The notes under the pieces were generated by a model. The model was not told where the DNA came from and searched no databases. It saw only the letters and a program-made list of their open reading frames with translations. Position numbers and translations under genes: made by a program. 64,000 nt of DNA from CAHJWH01 sp965198905 (GTDB taxonomy: Bacteria; Pseudomonadota; Alphaproteobacteria; Caulobacterales; Caulobacteraceae): contig OZ240678.1 in the NCBI GenBank assembly GCA_965198905.1, forward strand, positions 2,232,001 to 2,296,000. The letters run 5' to 3'. Position 1 is the stretch's first letter. Each line of letters opens with the position of its first letter. Positions 17,507-27,200 of the stretch are shown piece after piece.

Positions 17507-18873
17507 GTAATTACCCACCCCCCTTGCGAGCCTTGAGGATCGCTGATTCAAGCGGCGGATGGTGCGAATCGATCTTGAGCGCTTGAGCAAGGAAGAGCTG
17601 ATCGAGCTGGTGCTACGGCTTCAGCGTCCAGCCAAGACGTCGCGCACATCCTCCAAGCCGCCGTCTACAGACCGCAAGGAACGACGCGAGACGTCGCGGC
17701 CGGGTGGCGCGAAGCCGGGGCATGAAGGCCACAGCCGCCTCATGAGCGAGGAGGCCGACCAGATCGTGGATCATTATCCCGATCAATGTCCCGCCTGCCT
17801 TGCGGCCCTGTCGTCGGATTTGGCCGCCGAGGTCGTGGGCGTCTACGACAAGATAGACCTGCCGACGATCTCCCCCTTCATCGAGCGCCACCAGCGTCTG
17901 GCGGTGCGTTGCCCTGTCTGCGACGCTCGCGTTCTGGCCGCCGTGCCGCAGGCGGCGAGCGGCAGCCCGTTTGGACCCCGCCTGCACGGCTTGGCGACCT
18001 ATCTGAAGACCTTCCAAGCCTTCTCCTACGAGCGGCTCCAGGCGAGCTTCGCCGACGTCTTCGGCGTCCGGATCAGCCAGGGTGCGCTGATGAACATGCT
18101 GCGTCGCGCCCAGGACTGCTTCGTGGCCGGGCGCGAGCACGCCGTGGCCGAGCTGCGCCAGGCCAAGGTGGTCAGCTCGGACGAGACCGGTGTTCGCATC
18201 GAGGGGAGCAACGCCTATCATTGGGTCTTCCGCTGCGACCAGGCCGTCGTCCATCAGGCCGCCCCGACGCGCGGGGCCGTGGTGATCCGCACCATGATGG
18301 ACGGCCACCGGCCCGAGGTCTGGTGCTCCGACCGCTACGCCGCCCAGCAGGGTCATGCGGCCGCCCATCAGACTTGTCTGGCCCACCTCGCCCGCGACGT
18401 CGCCTACGCCCTGGACCTCAGCCACGACGACTTGGCTTTTCGTCTCCAGCTGTGGCTGCAAAAGGCTTTCGCCCTGGCTCGCGACATCACCACCTTCGCC
18501 GCCTCGACTGTCGCCACCAAGCGCCGCGCCTTGGAGCGGGGCCTCGACGATATCCTGGCTGCTCCGAGCTCGTGCGACTTGGCGCAAGCCCTCCAGAACA
18601 AGTTCAGGCGAGCCCGAGATCAGCTCCTGACCTTCGCCCGATGGCCCGGCGAGGTCCAAGCCACCAACAACGCCTGCGAACGCGACCTGCGACCCGCCGT
18701 CATCCAGCGCAAGGTCACCAACGGCTACCGCGCCATGTGGGCCGCCCAGGGCGAAGCCGATGTCCGCACCGTGATCGACACCGCCCGCCTCACCCCCGGC
18801 GCCAACCCATTCAAGACCATCATGGCGACGCTCGCCGCCTGATCACAACGAGAGCGCCGGGGTGGGTAATTAC
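17507..18873 (+). mobile_element. IS66-family insertion sequence, 1367 bp, single-transposase type
   Basis: The element is bounded by perfect 15-base inverted ends, GTAATTACCCACCCC at 17507-17521 and its complement at 18859-18873, and flanked by 8-base direct repeats AACTTCAG. It carries one transposase gene filling most of its length and lacks the tnpA and tnpB helper genes of larger IS66 members, which places it with the compact ISBst12-like subgroup. The intact ends, exact duplication and full-length transposase suggest a recent insertion that may still be mobile. It interrupts the reading frame of the surrounding gene. Confidence 0.95.
17559..18842 (+). CDS. IS66-family transposase (ISBst12-like)
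   Basis: A 427-residue DDE transposase. Residues 1-60 are a leucine-rich helix plus basic linker, followed by a zinc ribbon with CPAC and CPVC pairs (about residues 75-130). The catalytic core has SSDETGVRI for the first acidic residue, a middle segment (MDGHRPEVWCSDRYAA) and the late TNNACERDLRP carrying the conserved Asn-Asn and Glu. The C-terminal LTPGANPF motif is also common in the family. The frame is uninterrupted, so the enzyme is probably functional. Confidence 0.95.
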   Translation: MVRIDLERLSKEELIELVLRLQRPAKTSRTSSKPPSTDRKERRETSRPGGAKPGHEGHSRLMSEEADQIVDHYPDQCPACLAALSSDLAAEVVGVYDKIDLPTISPFIERHQRLAVRCPVCDARVLAAVPQAASGSPFGPRLHGLATYLKTFQAFSYERLQASFADVFGVRISQGALMNMLRRAQDCFVAGREHAVAELRQAKVVSSDETGVRIEGSNAYHWVFRCDQAVVHQAAPTRGAVVIRTMMDGHRPEVWCSDRYAAQQGHAAAHQTCLAHLARDVAYALDLSHDDLAFRLQLWLQKAFALARDITTFAASTVATKRRALERGLDDILAAPSSCDLAQALQNKFRRARDQLLTFARWPGEVQATNNACERDLRPAVIQRKVTNGYRAMWAAQGEADVRTVIDTARLTPGANPFKTIMATLAA

Positions 18874-18881
18874 AACTTCAG
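18874..18881. repeat. Target-site duplication, right copy
   Basis: AACTTCAG, matching 17499-17506. Deleting 17507-18881 restores an open frame across the insertion point. Confidence 0.95.
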
Positions 18882-19041
18882 CGTTGGTGGAAGCAGCTTG
18901 GACCCGAAGCGCACAGGAAATGGAATGAATTCACCAGCAGCGGTATGGTGCAGGATATGGAGAAGGGCTTCAACAGCATCGGCCAGCAGCTCGGTCAAGG
19001 TAACACCGCTCTCTATATGCTCCAGTCGCTGACTTGATGCC

Positions 19042-19524
19042 ATGACAGCCTGGAGATGGAAGGCGGTCGGCGTATCTATCGTCTGTTTCGCAGCGGCCGC
19101 CGTAAACGGCTGGCTGGCGGGAGGCGATATGCTGCACCTCCTTAGCGGTCTCGCTGAACGACGTGGGATCATCACGTCTGCACACTACAGCTCCACGGGT
19201 CTAATCCTAAGCCCGCTGGGTGTCAGCTTCGGGCTGATTTTCCTCTTCAGCAAGCAGGCCACCCCTGAGGAAATGAAGAACGCGTCGAAGCGGAGGCTGA
19301 AATGGAGCGGCCTTTATCTGGCCTTCGTGTTGGTAAGCCTGGTTGCGGCGTTTTTGGCCCCGATCCCTCAATATTCGATTGTCAATCAGATAGCTCTGCA
19401 GAGGGGTTATGTGGCGTGCCCTCGCCCAGACTGGCCGCGTCATCAGCCCGACCGATGGGCTATGCCTAGCCCGCATGGCAAGACTGAGCTTTGTCCTGGT
19501 CGCGGGGCGGACCCCAACCTCTAG
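19042..19524 (+). CDS. Small membrane protein, partner of the IS-broken gene
   Basis: A 160-residue protein with three hydrophobic helices (around residues 6-28, 50-70 and 90-110) and a cysteine-containing hydrophilic tail (GYVACPRPDW, TELCPG). It starts five bases after the stop of the interrupted gene, with no promoter room between them, so the two were probably one operon. A small multi-pass membrane protein coupled to a larger domain-plus-helix protein is reminiscent of immunity/effector pairs, but this is inference only. Family not recognised. Confidence 0.65.
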   Translation: MTAWRWKAVGVSIVCFAAAAVNGWLAGGDMLHLLSGLAERRGIITSAHYSSTGLILSPLGVSFGLIFLFSKQATPEEMKNASKRRLKWSGLYLAFVLVSLVAAFLAPIPQYSIVNQIALQRGYVACPRPDWPRHQPDRWAMPSPHGKTELCPGRGADPNL

Positions 19525-19673
19525 CCGGTTGATGGAACGTGTGTAATTGGTCGGGTGTGCAGGCCGCAGGTGTGCGGGCCGCACGCCTCAAGCGCTTTGG
19601 TCGCTTTGCAATCCATCGGTTAGGTCCGCCATCGGACGCTCGCCTGCGCGATATCAGCGGCCTATAAGGCTCA

Positions 19674-20321
19674 ATGCCCCCCGTCGCGACCAAGATATGT
19701 GGCCTGTCCACGCCCGAGGCCGTCCGGGCGGCGGTGAGCGGGGGCGCGGGGTATGTGGGGTTCGTCTTTTTCGCGCCGAGCCCGCGCGATATCGCGCCGG
19801 CCCGGGCCGGCGAGCTTGCGGCGCCGGCGCGGGCGGCGGGGATCGGGGTGGTGGCGGTGACCGTGGATGCGTCCGACGCCGAGCTCGACGCCATCATGGC
19901 GACCCTGGCGCCAGAGCTGATCCAGCTGCATGGCGCCGAGACGCCGGCTCGCGTGGCCGAGGTCCGCGCGCGGACGGGGGCGCAGGTGGTGCGGGCGTTG
20001 CGGGTGTCTGAGCCGGCCGACGTCGAGGCCGCGCGCGCCTTCGAGGACGTGGCGGACTGGCTGATGTTCGACGCAAAGCCGCCGGCTGGCGCGGTGCTGC
20101 CTGGCGGCAACGGCGCAGCGTTCGACGGGTCGATCCTGAAGGGGCGCCGCTTCGCGAGGCCCTGGTTCCTCGCCGGCGGGCTGGACGCGGGCAATGTCGC
20201 TGCGGCCCTGGCGGGTTCGGGCGCGCAGGCGGTGGACGTTTCCTCTGGCGTGGAAAGCGCCCCCGGCGTTAAAGAGCCGGCCTTGATCGAAGCGTTCCTC
20301 AAGGCTGTACAAAGGGCCTAA
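19674..20321 (+). CDS. trpF: Phosphoribosylanthranilate isomerase
   Basis: A 215-residue TIM-barrel enzyme that converts phosphoribosylanthranilate to the carboxyphenylamino-deoxyribulose phosphate, the third step of tryptophan synthesis. The N-terminal TKICGLSTPE motif contains the catalytic Cys9, VTVDASDAELD holds the matching acidic residue region, and the phosphate-binding loops FLAGGLDAGNV and VDVSSGVES are intact. It is the first gene of the trpF-trpB-trpA-accD run, with 36 bases before trpB. Confidence 0.96.
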   Translation: MPPVATKICGLSTPEAVRAAVSGGAGYVGFVFFAPSPRDIAPARAGELAAPARAAGIGVVAVTVDASDAELDAIMATLAPELIQLHGAETPARVAEVRARTGAQVVRALRVSEPADVEAARAFEDVADWLMFDAKPPAGAVLPGGNGAAFDGSILKGRRFARPWFLAGGLDAGNVAAALAGSGAQAVDVSSGVESAPGVKEPALIEAFLKAVQRA

Positions 20322-20357
20322 GGATCGCTTGGCCGCGGCCGGGGTTCCCCAACAGCC

Positions 20358-21587
20358 ATGAACGCACCTTCCAGGCCCACCCGCCCCAACGACTACAGCG
20401 CCTATCCCGACGCCCGCGGGCGTTTCGGCGAGTTCGGCGGTCGCTACGTCGCCGAAACGCTGATGCCGCTGGTGCTGGAGCTGGAGCAGGCCTATGCCGC
20501 CGCCAAGGCGGACCCCGCGTTCCAGGCGGAGCTTGCCGGCTTCCTGACTCACTATGTCGGGCGGCCGAGCCCGCTCTATTACGCCGAGCGGCTGACGCAG
20601 CATTTTGGCGGGGCCAAGATCTACTTCAAGCGCGAGGAGCTGAACCACACCGGCGCGCACAAGATCAACAACTGCATGGGCCAGATCCTGCTGGCCCGAC
20701 GCATGGGCAAGACCCGCATCATCGCCGAGACCGGGGCTGGCCAGCACGGCGTGGCCACCGCCACCGTCTGCGCCCGCTTCGGCCTGCCCTGCGTGGTTTA
20801 TATGGGCGCGGTCGATGTGGAGCGGCAGAAGCCCAACGTGTTCCGCATGAACCTGCTGGGCGCGGAGGTGAACCCGGTGACCAGCGGCGCGGCGACGCTC
20901 AAGGACGCCATGAACGAGGCCATGCGCGACTGGGTGACCAACGTGCACGACACCTACTACATCATCGGTACCGCCGCCGGCCCCCACCCCTATCCCGCCA
21001 TGGTGCGCGACTTCCAGTCTGTGATCGGGACCGAGACGCGGGCCCAGATGCTGGAGGCCGAGGGCCGGCTGCCCGATGCGGTGGTGGCGTGCGTGGGCGG
21101 CGGCTCCAACGCCATCGGCATGTTCCACCCCTTCCTGAACGACGAGGGCGTGCGGCTGATCGGGGTCGAGGCGTCAGGCCACGGGCTGCACACCGCTAAG
21201 CACGCCGCCTCGCTGAGCGGGGGGCGCCCGGGGGTGCTGCACGGCAACCGCACCTACCTGCTGCAGGACGAGGACGGCCAGATCACCGACGCCCACTCCA
21301 TCTCGGCCGGCCTGGACTATCCCGGCATCGGGCCCGAGCACGCCTTCCTGTTCGACGTTGGCCGGGCGGAGTACCGCGACTGCACCGACGACGAGGCGCT
21401 GGCGGCGTTCAAGCTGATGGCAGAGCTGGAAGGCATCATCCCGGCGCTGGAGACCGCCCACGCCATCGCCAAGCTGGGCGACCTCGCTACGGAGTTGGGC
21501 AAGGACGGGTTGATCGCCGTGTCCCTCTCGGGCCGCGGCGACAAGGACGTCGCCACCGTCGCCGCCGGTCAGGGGCGGACGATTTGA
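20358..21587 (+). CDS. trpB: Tryptophan synthase beta chain
   Basis: A 409-residue PLP enzyme that joins indole and serine to make tryptophan. The PLP-binding lysine is Lys102 in HTGAHKINNC, the TGAGQHG substrate-binding loop follows, and GGGSNAIG binds the PLP phosphate. The length and the FGEFGGRYVAETLMP N-terminus are standard for the family. Its stop codon overlaps the trpA start, indicating translational coupling in the alpha2-beta2 complex. Confidence 0.97.
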   Translation: MNAPSRPTRPNDYSAYPDARGRFGEFGGRYVAETLMPLVLELEQAYAAAKADPAFQAELAGFLTHYVGRPSPLYYAERLTQHFGGAKIYFKREELNHTGAHKINNCMGQILLARRMGKTRIIAETGAGQHGVATATVCARFGLPCVVYMGAVDVERQKPNVFRMNLLGAEVNPVTSGAATLKDAMNEAMRDWVTNVHDTYYIIGTAAGPHPYPAMVRDFQSVIGTETRAQMLEAEGRLPDAVVACVGGGSNAIGMFHPFLNDEGVRLIGVEASGHGLHTAKHAASLSGGRPGVLHGNRTYLLQDEDGQITDAHSISAGLDYPGIGPEHAFLFDVGRAEYRDCTDDEALAAFKLMAELEGIIPALETAHAIAKLGDLATELGKDGLIAVSLSGRGDKDVATVAAGQGRTI

Positions 21588-22435
21588 CCAATCGGTTGGA
21601 CGTCCGCTTCGCCGCGCTGAAGGCGCAAGGCCGCGCGGCCTTCATCGCCTATGTCATGGCCGGCGACCCGGACCGCGAGGCCTCGTTGGCCATCCTGCGC
21701 GGCCTGCCCGGCGTCGGGGCCGACATCATCGAGCTGGGCTTCCCCTTCTCCGACCCGATGGCTGAGGGCGTGCCGATCCAGCGCGCCGCCCAGCGGGCGC
21801 TGGCCGGCGGTATGCGGCTTCGGGGTGCGCTGGATCTGGTGCGCGATTTTCGTCACGGCGACGACGCCACGCCCATCGTGCTGATGGGCTATCTGAACAA
21901 CCTGGAGGCCTACGGCTTTCCCCGCTTCTCGGCCGACGCGGCTGACGCCGGCGTGGACGGACTGATCGTGGTGGACTGCCCCCCCGAGGAGGCCGACCCG
22001 CTCACTGATGCGCTGGAGGACCAGGGCCTCTACCTGATCCGTCTGGCGACGCCCACCACCGACGACGCGCGACTGAAGGTGGTGGCGCAGCGCACGGGCG
22101 GCTTTGTCTATTACGTCTCGGTGGCGGGTGTGACGGGCGCCAAGGAGGCGGACGCGGACGCCGTGGCCCCGGCGGTGGCCCGGGTGCGCGCAGCCACCGG
22201 GCTGCCCGTCGCGGTCGGTTTCGGCATCCGCACGCCGGAGCGGGCGGCGGCCGTGGCGCGGATCGCCGACGCGGCGGTGGTCGGTTCGGCGCTGGTGGAC
22301 GAGATCGTGGCCGCCGCCGCCGACGGCGTGGCGCCCGCGCCGCGGGTGCTGGCAAGGGCGCGCGCTCTTGCTGACGCCGTTCACGCGGCGCGCTCGCCCG
22401 AGCTCGCCGTCTCCGCTACCAGGGACGTGGCATGA
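21584..22435 (+). CDS. trpA: Tryptophan synthase alpha chain, TTG start
   Basis: A 283-residue TIM barrel that cleaves indole-glycerol phosphate to indole. Catalytic Glu50 and Asp57 are visible in DIIELGFPFSDP, and GFVYYVSVAGVTGAK and AVGFGIRTPE complete the signature. Translation appears to begin at TTG 21584, overlapping the trpB stop by four bases (TTGA), consistent with coupled translation of the two subunits. It in turn overlaps accD by four bases. Confidence 0.95.
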   Translation: MTNRLDVRFAALKAQGRAAFIAYVMAGDPDREASLAILRGLPGVGADIIELGFPFSDPMAEGVPIQRAAQRALAGGMRLRGALDLVRDFRHGDDATPIVLMGYLNNLEAYGFPRFSADAADAGVDGLIVVDCPPEEADPLTDALEDQGLYLIRLATPTTDDARLKVVAQRTGGFVYYVSVAGVTGAKEADADAVAPAVARVRAATGLPVAVGFGIRTPERAAAVARIADAAVVGSALVDEIVAAAADGVAPAPRVLARARALADAVHAARSPELAVSATRDVA

Positions 22436-23364
22436 GCGACCCCGGCGACGTCTCCCCTCCCGCCCCCAAGGGCGCCGCGTCGCCTGAGCGCCCCCGTCGC
22501 GGGGCGGGCTGGTTGTCCAAGATCGCGCCGGGCGTCCGGGGCTTCGCCCGCCGCAAGGAGACGCCCGACAACCTCTGGGTCAAATGTCCCGATACCGGGG
22601 AGATGATCTATCGCGCCGACCTGGATGCCGCGATGTGGGTCACCCCGTCGGGCCACCACATGCGCATCGGGCCGCAGATGCGGTTCCGCTTCACCTTCGA
22701 CGAAGGCCGGTTCGAGCCCATCGCGACCCCGCGGGTCCGGGAGGACCCCCTCGGGTTCACCGACCAGAAGCCCTATCCTGAAAGGCTGAAAGCGGCCCGG
22801 GCCGCGACCGGCGCCGACGACGTGATGGCGATCGGGGCAGGGGAGATCGGCGGCGCGCCCGCCGTCGCCCTGGTGCAAGACTTCGCCTTCATGGGCGGAT
22901 CGCTAGGCATGGCGGCGGGCGAAGGCTTCATCCGGGCGGCCGAGACCGCCCTGGCCCGGGACGTGCCGTTGGTGGCCTTCACCGCCGCAGGCGGGGCGAG
23001 GATGCAGGAGGGCGCGCTGAGCCTGATGCAGATGGCGCGCACGACGCTGGCCATTCAGCAGCTGAAGCAGGCGCGGCTGCCCTATGTCGTCGTGCTGACC
23101 GATCCGACCACGGGCGGGGTCACCGCCAGCTACGCCATGCTGGGCGATGTGCATCTGGCCGAACCCGGCGCCCTGATCGGCTTCGCCGGTCCCCGGGTGA
23201 TCGAGCAGACCATCCGCGAGACCCTGCCCGAGGGGTTCCAGCGCTCTGAATACCTGATGGACCACGGCATGGTCGACCGGGTGGTGAAGCGGCCAGACCT
23301 GCCGCACACCTTGGGCCAGATCCTGTCGATCCTGATGCAGGGCCGCGCGAGACAGGCGGCCTGA
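22432..23364 (+). CDS. accD: Acetyl-CoA carboxylase carboxyltransferase beta subunit
   Basis: A 310-residue AccD, which with AccA transfers the carboxyl group to acetyl-CoA to make malonyl-CoA. The crotonase-like core is intact (AFTAAGGARMQEGALSLMQM, TDPTTGGVTASYAMLGD, PGALIGFAGPRVIEQT). The N-terminal zinc ribbon is degenerate: only the first of the four usual cysteines remains (KCPDTGEM, then VTPSGHHMRI where a second Cys pair would be), so zinc is probably not bound. It overlaps trpA by ATGA. folC, which often follows accD in relatives, is absent. Confidence 0.95.
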   Translation: MSDPGDVSPPAPKGAASPERPRRGAGWLSKIAPGVRGFARRKETPDNLWVKCPDTGEMIYRADLDAAMWVTPSGHHMRIGPQMRFRFTFDEGRFEPIATPRVREDPLGFTDQKPYPERLKAARAATGADDVMAIGAGEIGGAPAVALVQDFAFMGGSLGMAAGEGFIRAAETALARDVPLVAFTAAGGARMQEGALSLMQMARTTLAIQQLKQARLPYVVVLTDPTTGGVTASYAMLGDVHLAEPGALIGFAGPRVIEQTIRETLPEGFQRSEYLMDHGMVDRVVKRPDLPHTLGQILSILMQGRARQAA

Positions 23365-23389
23365 ACCGCTCAGCCCTGAACCGCTCAGC
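23361..23389. repeat. Two-unit direct repeat at the accD stop
   Basis: CTGAACCGCTCAGC occurs at 23361-23374 and again at 23376-23389. The first copy contains the accD stop codon. It looks like a small local duplication between the two convergent genes; no hairpin or T-run is apparent. Confidence 0.6.
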
Positions 23390-23398
23390 TCTGGCCGC

Positions 23399-24115
23399 CT
23401 AGCCTTGAGCGATCGCCATGATCGGGCCGCCCTTCGCGCCCTGTAGCAGCACCACCGTCGACAGCCCTTCCGCCGAGGCGGCGGGCAGCTTGTAGGTGCG
23501 GGTCCGGCCCGCATAGCCGCCTAGCCGCGTCAGCTCGCGCACCACATTGCGCTGCACCACCAGCTTGCCCTTGTTGTCGCCGGCCTTGACCCGCACGTCT
23601 TGTTCCCGGGGATCATAGCGGATCAGCCAGACGTCCAGGTGCGCGAGGTCCTGCTTCGGGCGGCCGTCGATCCGGACCTTTCCCGCGCCACGAAGCAGGG
23701 TCAGGTGCGCGCCGTCGCTGCGGACGTGCGAGGCGTCCTGGATCAGGGCGTCGACCGCGTCCTTGTCCATGGCCGGCGTCTCCCTGGCGCCGTCGACGAC
23801 GATCTCGGGGGTGTAGATCTCGCGAACCTTCAGGCGCTTGTCATAGGCGCGCTGCCGGTCGGTGAAGCCCGGCTGGGCCAAGGTGTCGGCCCAGCCGACA
23901 TAGTCCCAAATGTCGACCGGCAAGGTGAGGGCGAGGACGCCTTTGCGCGCGGCGATCTCTCCCAGCATGCGGTCGGCCGGAGGGCAGGCGGCGCATCCCT
24001 GCGCGGTGAACAACTCCACCACCACCGGGGCTCGCGACCTGGCGTCGGCGCCTCCGGCCAAGCCGCCCAGGGAGAGCGAGACAGCGAGGGTGGAGAGGAG
24101 GAGCGGCCTGCGCAT
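23399..24115 (-). CDS. Exported DUF1223 thioredoxin-fold protein
   Basis: A 238-residue exported protein of the DUF1223 family. A signal peptide (MRRPLLLSTLAVSLSLGGLAG) precedes VVVELFTAQGCAACPPADR, the thioredoxin-like CxxC site, and the later IYTPEIVVDG motif, where a cis-proline is normally found. Members are thought to act in periplasmic redox or copper-related steps, but the function is not established. It is convergent with accD and read away from the podJ-like gene, separated from that gene's stop by 96 bases. Confidence 0.87.
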   Translation of the reverse strand: MRRPLLLSTLAVSLSLGGLAGGADARSRAPVVVELFTAQGCAACPPADRMLGEIAARKGVLALTLPVDIWDYVGWADTLAQPGFTDRQRAYDKRLKVREIYTPEIVVDGARETPAMDKDAVDALIQDASHVRSDGAHLTLLRGAGKVRIDGRPKQDLAHLDVWLIRYDPREQDVRVKAGDNKGKLVVQRNVVRELTRLGGYAGRTRTYKLPAASAEGLSTVVLLQGAKGGPIMAIAQG

Positions 24116-24211
24116 CGCCTGCCGTCTAGCTCGAAACGACGCGACTGCGCCTCACCTTCGCGTGAGCCGCAAGGCTTGGACGCGGCGATATGGGCAGGGG
24201 CGTGCGCAGGT

Positions 24212-27200
24212 TCAGGGCTGGGTCGTCGTGGCGACGGCGGTCTTTACGCCACCTGTGAGTTCAGCGCGGACCTGGGCGGCGTTCCGCTGGGCGGTGACCT
24301 GGGCGTCCGCGGCGATCTTGGCCTTCAGGGCGTCTGCGGCCGAGCGGGCTTCCGTATCGCCCGAACCTGCGGCCACCAGATACCATTTGTAGGCCTCCGC
24401 ATTGCTTTGCGGCACGCCGTAGCCCTTCTCGTAGAGCTGGGCGAGGTTGTACTGCCCGTTCACCACGCCGTGCTCGGCCGCACGACGAAACCAGGCGGCT
24501 GCGCCGGACGCGTCCTTGGCCCCCCCATCGCCCGCGTACATATACGAGGCCAGGTTGTACATGGCCGCCGGGTCGCCGTTCTGCGCCGCCTTTTCGGTCC
24601 AGCGGCGGGCCTGGGCGACATCCTTGCCGAGCCCGGCGCCGCCCGCTTCGTAGAGGCGCGCCAAGTAGAACTGAGCCGCCGGGTCGCCCTTGGCCGCCGC
24701 CTTCTGCAGCTCCGCCACCGCGGTCAGATCGCCGTTGTCGATCCGGCTCACCGCGTTGGTGAACAGCGCTTTCGCGGACCCTTTGCCAGGACTGGCCGCT
24801 GCAGCTGCGTCCGGGGTGTGGTCCGCCGGGTCCCCTGCCTCTTTTGGCTTAGCGTCCCGGACTTTATCGCCCGACTCTCTCATCCCAGAACCCTGGGTCA
24901 GGCTTGGGGTAAGGGCCACAGCCAGGTTTGGCGTCGGTGCGACGGTGGCGACCTTTGTCTGTGGCGCGCCCAAGGGCGCCGCCGAGGGCGGCGCCTCCAT
25001 GGTGGCGATCTCGGGCGCGGCCTTGGACCCGTCGTGCGAGGCGCCGCCGAGCAGATAGGCGCCCACGCCCATGGTCGTGATCGCACCGGCTGTGGCGGAG
25101 GCGAGCACCAGGGTGCGCAGCGTCGGCGCCCCTTCCTTCTTGCGTCGGCCTGGGAAGGTGATCCCGAACGGCCGCGGCGACTGGCCTACCGGCTCCAGCG
25201 GCGGGGCCGGAACGGAGCCGATCGGCGCGGGGTCGGAGCGCCCGCCGCTCGCCGCCCGGCGCGCCGCCAGGCGTGCGGCGTCCAACATCTCACGGGTGGA
25301 GGTCTGCTCGGACCGAAAAGAAGGTTCGGGAGGCGGCGCGAAGTCGCCGACCGAAAAGCCGAGAAAGGATGAGCTGTCCGCCGACGCGATCACCGGGGTC
25401 GGGGGGGCCTCGAAGGCGGCCGGGGCGAAGGCGGGCTCGAACATCGGGGCGGACGTCCCCTCGACGTCGGCGAACCTCGCCGACCCAGCGTCGAGGGCTG
25501 GCGGAAACGACGGCTTCGCCGGCGCGAAATCGTCATCGGCATCGAACGGCGAGTCTCCCGACAAGAAGGGATCCCGCTCGGCGAAGGGATCGTCTTCCAG
25601 CGCCCGCGGCCGTATCGCATGCGACACGGTCGCGGGCGACACGTCCGCCACGGTGACCCCCGGTTCGGTCGCAAAGGGGTCCGCATTCGAGAAGGATGGC
25701 GCAGCCGCTTCCGCGGGCTCCCCCTCCGGCTCAGCCACGACCTCGGGCGTCCATGACGACGGTTCTGACTGCAGCGGCTCCGGCGCGCGGCGCACGTCGG
25801 CGAGCCGCTGGTCCAGGCGGTCCCGGGCGTCGTCCAGCAGTTTGGCGGTGCGCGCCTCGCTGGCCTTGATCCGCTCGGACAGTTCGGTCGCGGTCGCCGC
25901 GTGGCCTTCGTCGATCCGGGCGCCGATGCGGGCGACCTTGTCGGTCACCTCGTCGATGGCCTCGGCCGAGCGGCGGTCGGAGGTGGAGATGCGCTCCGCC
26001 AGGCGTTCGGCGATGCGGGCGATCTCCCCGCCAAGCTTCTCCATCGCCTCGGCCTGGGCGCCGTCGGCATGGCGCAGGCGGCTCTCCATGGCGTCGGCCA
26101 GGCGGGAGACCTCGCCCCCCATCGTCTCCACGGCCGTCGTGCTGCGGCTTTCCACGGCGGCCAGCCGCTCGCCGGTCTGTTCGGCCAGGTCCGCCACCTT
26201 GGCCTCAGTCCCCCCGACCCGCTCTCCAAGGGTGTGGGCGACGCGGAGCACCTCGCGCCCGATCCGGTCGATGGCGTGGGCGGACCGCTTCTCCGCCTGC
26301 TCCACGTGGCCGCCGAGGTCGCGCAATGCGCCTTCCATCTTGTCGAAGCGCCCGTCGGCGGCGGCGCGCAGACGCTGGGCGAGGTCGGCGCGGGAGGCCT
26401 CCACGCGCTGCGACAAGTCCTGGGCCAGCGTCTGGAAGCGACGCTCCATATCGGCGGTGGTGTGGCCGCCGCCGCGCACCTCGTTGGATCGCAGGCGGGC
26501 GTCCAGACCTGCGAACGAGGTCTGCAGCGACTGCACCGCCGCGGTGGTCCGCGTCTCGGTCTGGTCCAGTCGTTCCGCCATGCGGGTCAGCACGATCTCG
26601 ACCTTTTCGGCGTCGGCGTAGGCGGCAGGGGCGGCCTCGACCACCGTCTCGACCTTTTCGAGCCGTCGACCCACGGCCTCGGTCGCCGTCCTCGTGGCCT
26701 CTGCCGCCTGCCTCACCTTTTCGGCGGCGGCGTCGGCCGCCTCCTGGGCCTGGGCGCGGTCGTCGGCGGCCTTCAAGGCCTCCTCGTCCATGCGCATCGC
26801 CATGCGGCCCAATGCGGCCTCCAGCGCCTTCAGGCTTTCGGCGCGGGGCGCGTCTTCGCCTTCCAGCCGGCGCAGGCGGTCGGTGATCTTGGACTGAGCC
26901 GCGCGGATGTCCTCCACGGAGCCTTCCAGCCGGGAGGCGCCGCCGCCCGACTCGCGTTCGATCTCGTCCAGGCGCGACAGCACGCCCATGACGGACTGGT
27001 CCATGCCGCTGATCGCCAGGACCGAGCGGTGTTCCGCCGCCTCGACCCGGGTCGCCAGGGTTTCGAGCGCGCGCGCCAGGCGTGCGGGCTCTCCATCTTC
27101 CCCAGGTCGAAGCTGACCTGCGCCGCTCGCCCTGCGCGCCTCACGGTAAAGGTCGTCCAGGGGGCGGCGGGGCTCCGGCGGGGCTGGCGCGACAGGGGCG

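Larger units (their letters stand above)
16751..19037 (+). pseudogene. Broken gene for a 303-aa membrane-associated protein, two frameshifts plus IS66 insertion
   Basis: Reading begins at ATG 16751 (CAGGAGA eight bases upstream), shifts frame at the A5 run near 16818-16822, shifts back at the GGG near 17057-17060, and is then cut at codon 252 by an insertion element. Removing the element and one copy of its target duplication joins 17506 to 18882 in frame and gives a stop at 19035-19037, 304 codons in all. The rebuilt product has a charged helical N-terminal part (about residues 25-90), a compact domain (GVRVYFK, then LVIIKGWPNGRQLL, TRYRVDN, QIGKPGIQ), two hydrophobic stretches around residues 150-230 and a Trp/Lys-rich tail. 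I do not recognise the family. The next gene starts five bases after the stop. Confidence 0.75.

Noticed and set aside
19525..19673. Possible tRNA or small RNA before trpF
   Set aside because: GC-rich repeats of GTGTGC and CCGCA are present but no cloverleaf or stable hairpin could be drawn.
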